In this document: positions 26,023 to 32,461 of the stretch, piece after piece
Numbering within the stretch: position 1 is the first letter of the stretch
How the letters are laid out: each line of letters opens with the position of its first letter
Notes under the pieces: model-generated
Database searches by the model: none
What the model was told of the DNA's origin: nothing
Seen by the model: the letters and a program-made list of their open reading frames with translations, nothing else
Origin: Sphingobium sp052327305
Lineage (GTDB): Bacteria > Pseudomonadota > Alphaproteobacteria > Sphingomonadales > Sphingomonadaceae
DNA: 64,000 nt
Direction: 5' to 3'
Assembly (NCBI RefSeq): GCF_052327305.1
Contig: NZ_CP182486.1
Location: 1,798,001 to 1,862,000, forward strand
Translations under genes and position numbers: made by a program

Positions 26023-26765
26023 ATATCCGCGCTTTCCAGGATCCAATGACGCTGGAGCAGGTTTTTCCAGGTCTGCAAGGTAAGCCGTCTGGCGCCATTA
26101 TCGCTCTCGCCGACAGCTTCCTGGACATAACCGGGCCTTCGCGTGCGTTGACTTCGGAGCTAACGAGCGACTGGACCGGTCGGCTTATCGACGAGATTAC
26201 CGCGCTCAACCCTGCCTATCGATTCGGCAGCTTCGGGATTCCCGAGACGCCACAAGGGCAGATCAATCAGGTGAACGAACTTCGCTTCGTTCGCGCCATA
26301 ACATCGGCGCGGATAAAGGGAGAGATACGACCCTTACAGGTCGAAACATTGCGCTTTATACAGGAGAGTACTGACGCTGCTTATGAGCAAGGCGTCAAGC
26401 TCCTACGCCAAGGCAAGCTGAACATACGTCTTTCAGACGCTGAGGCTCTCGGCAATTTTCTAGATCGCGAGGTTCGGATGGAATTGCGGAGGCGTTACAA
26501 CCGATATGGCATCGATTCCGCAGGCAAAGGACCAGTGCGGGTGAACAGACGCGAGAACAATAGTTCGGAACTCACTTTCCGCCGGCCTGATGCCCGTGTC
26601 GGCAATATCGCCTATGATGTGACATTGTCTCAAAAAACGCTGAGAACGCACCAGATCCGAGGCTTCTTTGCAGCCGACTTCAGGCCAAGTCATGTTATCA
26701 TAATTCGACCAACACAACTTGGATCGAACAGTACCTATATCATCAGCCGGCCGGAGACGAAGTGA
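25941..26765 (+). CDS. Toxin-like protein, C-terminal intact part
   Basis: Up to 274 residues from ATG 25941; conserved-looking sequence begins near GSNIRAFQDPMTLEQVFPG, just after the last frameshift, and an ATG at 26046 is another possible start. The middle is helical (VETLRFIQESTDAAYEQGVK). The C-terminal 60 residues contain RRPDARVGNIAYDVTLSQK, QIRGFFAADFRP and VIIIRPTQLGSNSTY, an arrangement (PD...D-x-T-x-x-x-K) that could be a nuclease-like active site; this is inference. It overlaps the next gene by one base (TGATG). The locus is less GC-rich than its neighbours. It probably belongs to a family of polymorphic-toxin-like proteins, without proof of toxicity. Confidence 0.6.
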   Translation: MPFIALTTETCSPSISFPRPPRASRGSNIRAFQDPMTLEQVFPGLQGKPSGAIIALADSFLDITGPSRALTSELTSDWTGRLIDEITALNPAYRFGSFGIPETPQGQINQVNELRFVRAITSARIKGEIRPLQVETLRFIQESTDAAYEQGVKLLRQGKLNIRLSDAEALGNFLDREVRMELRRRYNRYGIDSAGKGPVRVNRRENNSSELTFRRPDARVGNIAYDVTLSQKTLRTHQIRGFFAADFRPSHVIIIRPTQLGSNSTYIISRPETK

Positions 26766-27163
26766 TGACTCATTCGTTCATCAGCAACGATTATAACCGC
26801 GAGCCCTATATTCCGGCATCATTGAGCGAGATTTACGATCTCCTTGGATCGATGATTCTCTGGGCGCCTACATTTGATAAAAATGGCACTTGTCCTGAGC
26901 GGAATGTGGAAAGCGAGTTCCGTATTTTGACCGAAGGCTTCGGTAAAGTCCGCAAGAAGCTGGGCGAGGAACGCTACGCCGTGCTTACTGATCTCGCAGC
27001 GCGAGCCAGGGCGCTTTTCGCCGAAAATCCGCAAGACAACAACGGCAAAACCGACGAGGGGCGGCGGCTGCTTTATGAGATCGAGGACGTCATCCAGTCA
27101 GCGCGCTCGCGACGCGTTGCGGCGAAGTTGAAAGACGAGGATGGCGAAGTGAGCGGCGACTGA
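26765..27163 (+). CDS. Small acidic/helical protein, candidate immunity partner
   Basis: 132 residues starting at an ATG that shares one base with the upstream stop (TGATG), so translation is coupled to the toxin-like gene. A GTG three bases earlier is also possible. The protein is soluble and mostly helical with many charged residues (FGKVRKKLGEERYAVLTDLAARAR; C-terminus KLKDEDGEVSGD, quoted as separate parts). No family recognised. Position, size and coupling fit an immunity protein; this is inference from context only. Confidence 0.6.
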   Translation: MTHSFISNDYNREPYIPASLSEIYDLLGSMILWAPTFDKNGTCPERNVESEFRILTEGFGKVRKKLGEERYAVLTDLAARARALFAENPQDNNGKTDEGRRLLYEIEDVIQSARSRRVAAKLKDEDGEVSGD

Positions 27164-27297
27164 TCGCGCTTTAATCGCTGGCAGTGGTATTCGTTTCGCA
27201 TCTGCAACAGGAGGCGCTCTCGCGGGAGTCTGAAAGTCGCGGTCTAAGACCTGTCGATAAGCCGCCTATTTCCTTGGAAACATCCGCATAACGGGTT

Positions 27298-27323
27298 GGA
27301 ACTTTCCAGCCTGAATGGATGTT
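27298..27323 (+). promoter_or_regulatory. Possible EcfG (general stress) promoter
   Basis: GGAAC at 27298-27302 and TGTT at 27320-27323 are separated by 17 bases, close to the alphaproteobacterial EcfG pattern GGAAC-N16/17-CGTT, with one mismatch. It lies about 50 bp upstream of the glycosyltransferase start. The rest of the 211-bp gap after the previous gene shows nothing else recognisable. Confidence 0.35.
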
Positions 27324-27374
27324 AATGAATATTGCTGTCGCCCGCATTGTGCGGCGCCGTAAGAAAGGAAAGCG

Positions 27375-29633
27375 ATGTTCCATCGGCCCATCGAAGCGTC
27401 TCTTTCTCACATTGCCGTATTGGGTAATGCGCTTCCTCGCCGATGTGGCCTCGCAACTTATACCAGCCATAGCGTCGCCGCGCTCCGCGGAGAATATCCC
27501 CGTCTCACTGTCGATCATTATGCGATGGATGATGGGCATGAGGTCAGTTACGGCCCGGATGTCGCCATGACCATCGCGGCTGATGATGTGTCCGCTTATG
27601 TGCGGGCCGCAGCGGCCATTTCCCGGTCCGGCGCGCAACTCTTGTGGATTCATCATGAGTTCGGAATCTTCGGCGGGCCGGCCGGAGAGCATCTTCTCGC
27701 TCTTTTGCGACACCTCGATATTCCGGTGGTCATTACTCTCCACACCGTGCTGCCCGATCCGTCGCCGGATCAACGCCGGGTGATGAACGCGCTTGTCGCC
27801 AAGGCGGACCAACTTGTCGTCATGGCGCAGGAGGCTGCGCGGTTGCTGCGCACGGTGTACGAGGCCGACCCGGCTCGGATAGAAGTCATCCCTCACGGTG
27901 CGCCGGACCGTCCGCTCGTCGAAACGCTGCTGCTTAAGCAGCGCCTCGGCCTTGGAGCCGGGCCGATTGTAATGACATTCGGCCTGCTTTCGCCCGGAAA
28001 AGGGATTGAGCACGCTATTTGCGCTCTGCCTGGCGTTGTCGCCCGTCATCCGGATCTGACTTATCTCATCGTGGGGGCCACTCATCCCGCTCTCGTGCGT
28101 GAGCAGGGCGAAGCCTATCGTGAGAGCCTGATCGACCTCGCCCGCCGCCTCGGGGTCGAGGGTCATGTGACCTTCGTCGATCGGTTTCTGGAAGATGACG
28201 CGCTGCTGGACTTCCTGCAGGCCAGCGACATCTATCTCACCCCTTATCTTGCCCGGGAGCAGGTGACGTCGGGCACCTTGTCTTATGCTCTCGCGCTCGG
28301 GCGCCCTGTCGTGTCGACGCCCTATGTCCATGCAGAAGAAGCGCTTGCAGGTGGCGTTGGCACGCTTGTGCCTTTTGCGGATTCAGCGGCGATTACGGCA
28401 GCGCTGCTGGAACTGCTCGATGATTCTGCGCGTCTAGCGGCGCAGGCGCTCAAGGTATGGCGCGCGTCGCGATCGACTATTTGGCAACAAAATGCGAGGG
28501 CGGTGATGGACGTCTTTTCCGATGCAATATCCGGGCGTCCCGTCTCATTGCCGGATCGCCGCACCTGCGATCCTGCCCGCGTCCAACTGAGCGGTATCGC
28601 CGCTATGACCGACGCGGTCGGCATCATCCAGCACAGCATCCATGGTGTGCCAGACCGGCGTCATGGCTACTGCATCGACGATAACGCCCGCGCTCTCAAG
28701 CTCGTCTGTGCGACAAGGGCGGGAGATCCCGCCGAACGCGCTCGGCTGGCAATCATTTATGCTGCGTTCGTTGAGCATGGCTGGAATGGGGATGCGCAGC
28801 GTTTCCGCAATTTCATGGGCTACGACCGTCGATGGTTGGAGGAAAGCGGCTCGGAAGATTCGAACGGGCGCACGCTCTGGGCATTGGGTGAAGTCATGCG
28901 CACCGCGCCGCGCGACGCCATTCGGCGTTGGGCGACTGGCCTGTTCAACATGGCAGTGCCACTTGCCTCCACATTGTCATCGCCACGGGCCATTGCCTTT
29001 GCCATGCTAGGACTTGTGGGGGCGCTCAAGGCTGAGCCCAATCATCCCTTTGCTGGCGAGCTGTTGCGCAGCGGTCTCGATCGTCTGCAGCAGCGTCTCG
29101 CTCACGCCCGGCAAGCGGACCTGCCCTGGTTCGAGAGCGTGCTGTCCTATGACAATGCCCGCTTGCCGCAGGCAATGATCGAAGCGGGGCATCTTCTCGG
29201 TGACGCGGAAGCCGTCAGTTCGGGTATCGAGACATTACGCTGGCTGCTGAGGCGGCAAACCGGCCCAAATGGATTCTTCAGGCCCGTCGCGACGGAGAGT
29301 TTTGGCAAGCCATTGGATGCGACTGCGATCTTTGACCAGCAGCCCCTCGAAGCGACCGCAACAATCGAAGCCTGCGTCACCGCCTATCGCGCCCATCCGG
29401 ATCAGATATGGATCGACGCTGCCAATGTCGCTTTCAATTGGTTCGAAGGGCAGAATGATCTGGGACTGCCGCTTATCAGCGAGGATGAAGGCTACTGCTA
29501 TGATGGCCTGACATCGCAGGGCGTGAACCTGAATCTGGGCGCAGAGTCGGTGCTCGCGTTGCAAATGGCTCGGCAGTCCATGGCAGAATTGGCCGGAAAG
29601 TCCGAAGTCGTTCCGCAGCTTCTGGTTGTGTAG
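27375..29633 (+). CDS. GT4-type glycosyltransferase fused to a helical (alpha/alpha-barrel-like) domain
   Basis: 752 residues in two parts. Residues 1-375 form a GT-B glycosyltransferase of family 4 type: N-terminal HIAVLGNALPRRCGLATYT, WIHHEFGIFGG, then the donor-binding FGLLSPGKGIE and EQVTSGTLSYALALGRPV. Residues about 400-750 form a helical domain with RRHGYCIDDNARAL, DSNGRTLWALGE, WFESVLSYDNARLPQAM and EDEGYCYDGL, which resembles (alpha/alpha)6 glycan-active domains. ATG 27375 has AAGGAAAG upstream. A GH130-type gene follows 18 bp later, so the two enzymes likely act on the same mannose-containing glycan. Donor and acceptor are unknown. Confidence 0.8.
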   Translation: MFHRPIEASLSHIAVLGNALPRRCGLATYTSHSVAALRGEYPRLTVDHYAMDDGHEVSYGPDVAMTIAADDVSAYVRAAAAISRSGAQLLWIHHEFGIFGGPAGEHLLALLRHLDIPVVITLHTVLPDPSPDQRRVMNALVAKADQLVVMAQEAARLLRTVYEADPARIEVIPHGAPDRPLVETLLLKQRLGLGAGPIVMTFGLLSPGKGIEHAICALPGVVARHPDLTYLIVGATHPALVREQGEAYRESLIDLARRLGVEGHVTFVDRFLEDDALLDFLQASDIYLTPYLAREQVTSGTLSYALALGRPVVSTPYVHAEEALAGGVGTLVPFADSAAITAALLELLDDSARLAAQALKVWRASRSTIWQQNARAVMDVFSDAISGRPVSLPDRRTCDPARVQLSGIAAMTDAVGIIQHSIHGVPDRRHGYCIDDNARALKLVCATRAGDPAERARLAIIYAAFVEHGWNGDAQRFRNFMGYDRRWLEESGSEDSNGRTLWALGEVMRTAPRDAIRRWATGLFNMAVPLASTLSSPRAIAFAMLGLVGALKAEPNHPFAGELLRSGLDRLQQRLAHARQADLPWFESVLSYDNARLPQAMIEAGHLLGDAEAVSSGIETLRWLLRRQTGPNGFFRPVATESFGKPLDATAIFDQQPLEATATIEACVTAYRAHPDQIWIDAANVAFNWFEGQNDLGLPLISEDEGYCYDGLTSQGVNLNLGAESVLALQMARQSMAELAGKSEVVPQLLVV

Positions 29634-29651
29634 CAGAACGAGTGGCTTGAC

Positions 29652-30992
29652 TTGAACCCGCCCGCCTTTGCACAAGCAGCGCCTCCTGATGAAGCGACTG
29701 ACGAGAGAGCGTTGCCTATATTCCGCCGACTCGATCAACGCCTGACGGCGGACCCGGCGCGGGTCGTGGTCCGGCCCTTTCATTTGTCATGGCAGGCGCT
29801 TGGCACGGCATCAAGCCGTGGTGCGCGGCTCGTCAGCGATATTCTCGGCATGGACGAGGCGGCCGTGCAAAAGGCGCTCGCGGAAGTGTTCCGCGATTTC
29901 GACCGGCGGCACTGGCAGATTACGCGGGTGTTCGAGACTCGTTTCGAGCAGGTGGCGAACGACCTATCGCTCAATCCCGAGGATTACTCGGCGGCACAGC
30001 GTCAGCTGATCGGCGCATATTTCTGCCATGAATATAGCTATCAGGCAGCGGCACTGATGAACCCGTCGATTGTACCGCATCCCGATCAGTCGGGCCTCGC
30101 TCCCGGCACAGTGCGGTTCATCATGTCGCTGCGCGCCGTGGGTGAAGGCCACATCAGTTCCGTCGCGTTTCGCGAAGGGCTGGTCAGCTCGGACGGCATG
30201 TTCTCGCTTGCGCCCCCTCCTCCGGTGGCGACGGCGGCGGTCGCCCGATCGCAGACGCCCGATACCGACGGCACCATCGTCGTCGAGCGCGATCTCGACA
30301 GCACCTTGTCCGGTACGGTCATTTTTCCCGTTACGCCCGCGCAGGCCAACGGTCTTGAGGATCTGCGGCTCACACCCTTCGATCATGACGATGGCTCGCG
30401 GGAATGGATCGGCACCTACACGGCCTATAGTGGCCGCGCGATCCGATCGGAGCTTCTGCGAACCCGCGACTTCCGCAGCTTCTCCCTCACGCCGATGGAT
30501 GGTGCCGCCGCCGTCAACAAGGGTATGGCGCTTTTCCCGCGCCGTATCGACGGCAGCTTCCGCATGATCGGCCGTCAGGACGGTAAGAATCTTTTCCTCC
30601 TGGAGTCCGATCAGCTTACGGACTGGTCAGGTGGAACGCGGCTGCTGGAACCGCGCTATCCGTGGGAATTTATTCAGATTGGTAATTGCGGCGCCCCCAT
30701 CGAGCTGGATGAAGGCTGGCTGCTGCTCACTCATGGCGTTGGCCCGATGCGCAAATATGCCCTCGGTGCCGCGCTGCTCGATAAGAATAATCCCGGAAAG
30801 GTGCTTGCACGTACGCCTGAGCCTCTGCTCGCAGCCGCCGATCATGATCGGGAAGGCTATGTGCCCAACGTGGTCTATACCTGCGGTGCGATGAGATTGG
30901 GGCCGACGCTTTTCCTGCCCTATGGCCTTGCCGACAGCTCGGTGGCGTTCGCTTTTGCGGACATTGCCAACATCCTGAATCGTATGGAGTAG
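29652..30992 (+). CDS. GH130-type glycoside phosphorylase/hydrolase
   Basis: Cytoplasmic enzyme of 446 residues related to GH130 mannoside phosphorylases and beta-1,2-mannosidases. The C-terminal two thirds look like the five-bladed propeller: LTPFDHDDGSREWIGTYTAY, SRFRMIGRQDG-like SFRMIGRQDGKNLFL, IGNCGAPIELDEGWLLLTHG and the last blade FLPYGLADSSVAFA. About 150 extra N-terminal helical residues precede it. No signal peptide. The first start codon is a TTG at 29652; an internal TTG (29712) or GTG (29764) could be used instead. It is 18 bp after the glycosyltransferase fusion. Confidence 0.8.
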   Translation: MNPPAFAQAAPPDEATDERALPIFRRLDQRLTADPARVVVRPFHLSWQALGTASSRGARLVSDILGMDEAAVQKALAEVFRDFDRRHWQITRVFETRFEQVANDLSLNPEDYSAAQRQLIGAYFCHEYSYQAAALMNPSIVPHPDQSGLAPGTVRFIMSLRAVGEGHISSVAFREGLVSSDGMFSLAPPPPVATAAVARSQTPDTDGTIVVERDLDSTLSGTVIFPVTPAQANGLEDLRLTPFDHDDGSREWIGTYTAYSGRAIRSELLRTRDFRSFSLTPMDGAAAVNKGMALFPRRIDGSFRMIGRQDGKNLFLLESDQLTDWSGGTRLLEPRYPWEFIQIGNCGAPIELDEGWLLLTHGVGPMRKYALGAALLDKNNPGKVLARTPEPLLAAADHDREGYVPNVVYTCGAMRLGPTLFLPYGLADSSVAFAFADIANILNRME

Positions 30993-31119
30993 GCCGCAGG
31001 CTGCGTGGGATTCCATTGCCCGCGTTATTCTCCGAAGCGTTCTTGAAGTCCCCTATTAGTCGGGGTAATTCTTCCCGAAGAGGGGCCGAGAGCCTTCATT
31101 TGCCTTGGGGAGATGTCTT

Positions 31120-32316
31120 TTGAAACGAATGCTTGCCTTATTGCTGGCCACCGCCGTGGGTGTCGGGTCAGCCTCGGCGCAAACCCCCGCTCCTGCAAGT
31201 CCTGCCTCTGCCGCCGCTCCGGCAGTCAAGGAAGACTTCAAGCCCTCTTCCCTCAACCAGCCGGGTCAGGAGTATCCGCAGGTCAATTCGCAGGGCTATG
31301 TGCGCTTTCGGGTTGTCGCACCTGACGCAAAGAGCGTCCGGGCCAGCCTGGGTCTGGGTGGACGCGGCGGTACGACGCTGACCAAGGGCGCGGATGGCGT
31401 CTGGGTGGGCACGTCCGAAGGTCCGCTCGATGAGGGCTTCCATTATTACCATCTCAATGTTGACGGCGGCACCTTCAACGATCCGGGTGCGCTGAACTTC
31501 TACGGCGGCGTCCGCTGGGAGAGCGGCATCGAAATCCCGGCGCATGATGCCGACTTCTATGCGCTCAAGAATGTGCCGCACGGCAATGTTCAGCAGATCC
31601 TGTTCCCCTCGCCCAGCACCAACACGTCGCGCCGGGCCTTCGTTTACACGCCGCCGGGCTATGACAAGAACCAGAGCACGCGCTACCCGGTGCTTTACCT
31701 ACAGCATGGTTGGGGTGAGGACGAGACCGCCTGGTCCAATCAGGGCCACGCCAATCTCATCATGGATAATCTGATCGCCGCCGGAAAGACGCGGCCGTTC
31801 ATCATCGTGATGACCTACGGCATGACCAATGACGCTCGGCCCGGCGCGATCAACAGCTTCGATATCAAGCCGTTCCAGACGGTGCTGATCAACGAGCTTA
31901 TCCCTTATGTCGATGCGAATTTCCGGACGCTCGCCGACCAGCCCCACCGGGCAATGGCGGGTCTGTCCATGGGCGGCTTCGAGACCAAGGCGATCGCGCC
32001 CAAGAATCTCGACAAGTTCTCCCATATCGGCCTGCTCAGCGGCGGCACCTTTTCGATGGAAGACGTCAACAGCACCCCCGGCTTCAAGGACAAGGTAAAG
32101 CTGGTCTTCGTGAGCTATGGCAGCAAGGAACTGTCGGGCGGAAACGCGCGTGCTCCGGCGAACGGTGCGCCGCGCCCCGATCCCAAGGCGAACGCGGAAG
32201 CACTGAAGGCCGCCGGCCTCAACAGCGTCTTCTACGTCTCGCCTGACACTGCGCACGAGTTTCTCTCGTGGCGGCGCAGCCTCTACCAGATGGCCCCGCT
32301 GATGTTCCGGGACTGA
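31120..32316 (+). CDS. Exported CE1-like esterase with N-terminal immunoglobulin-like domain
   Basis: Secreted alpha/beta-hydrolase of the enterochelin/feruloyl esterase (CE1) type, 398 residues. Start TTG 31120 gives a proper signal peptide (MKRMLALLLATAVGVGSASAQ) with GGGGAG upstream; ATG 31129 would lose the positive residues. Residues about 55-140 form a glycan-binding-like sandwich (YVRFRVVAPDAKSVRASLGL). The hydrolase domain follows with YLQHGWGEDETAW, the nucleophile elbow GLSMGGFE and the C-terminal catalytic histidine in AHEFLSWRR. It is the third gene of the GT/GH130 group, 127 bp downstream, and ends at a strong terminator. Confidence 0.88.
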   Translation: MKRMLALLLATAVGVGSASAQTPAPASPASAAAPAVKEDFKPSSLNQPGQEYPQVNSQGYVRFRVVAPDAKSVRASLGLGGRGGTTLTKGADGVWVGTSEGPLDEGFHYYHLNVDGGTFNDPGALNFYGGVRWESGIEIPAHDADFYALKNVPHGNVQQILFPSPSTNTSRRAFVYTPPGYDKNQSTRYPVLYLQHGWGEDETAWSNQGHANLIMDNLIAAGKTRPFIIVMTYGMTNDARPGAINSFDIKPFQTVLINELIPYVDANFRTLADQPHRAMAGLSMGGFETKAIAPKNLDKFSHIGLLSGGTFSMEDVNSTPGFKDKVKLVFVSYGSKELSGGNARAPANGAPRPDPKANAEALKAAGLNSVFYVSPDTAHEFLSWRRSLYQMAPLMFRD

Positions 32317-32333
32317 TCTTCCCTGATTGAATG

Positions 32334-32356
32334 GCCGGCAGCGATGTGCTGCCGGC
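32334..32356 (+). terminator. First hairpin after the esterase gene
   Basis: GCCGGCAGC (32334-32342), 5-nt loop, GCTGCCGGC (32348-32356): a perfect 9-bp GC-rich stem 18 bp after the esterase stop. It has no T-tract of its own and may act with the next hairpin. Confidence 0.6.
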
Positions 32357-32359
32357 TAC

Positions 32360-32406
32360 AAATACAAACGGCGACTCCTGACATGCAGGAGTCGCCGTTT
32401 GTATTT
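32360..32406. terminator. Bidirectional 21-bp terminator between convergent genes
   Basis: A perfect 21-bp inverted repeat (32360-32380 with 32386-32406) around the 5-nt loop ACATG. The arms have a GC-rich core (GGCGACTCCTG) and A/T-rich ends (AAATACAAA / TTTGTATTT), so it can end transcription from both the esterase gene and the TonB-dependent receptor gene. Confidence 0.85.
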
Positions 32407-32461
32407 CAGCCCAGGGGCAGGGCGTTTGCCGGTGTGGCTCGCCCGGCCCCTATTGCTATTC

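Noticed and set aside
25536..27374. Integrated element using tRNA-Thr as attachment site
   Set aside because: No integrase and no repeat of the tRNA 3' end was found downstream, so integration is not supported beyond position and base composition.
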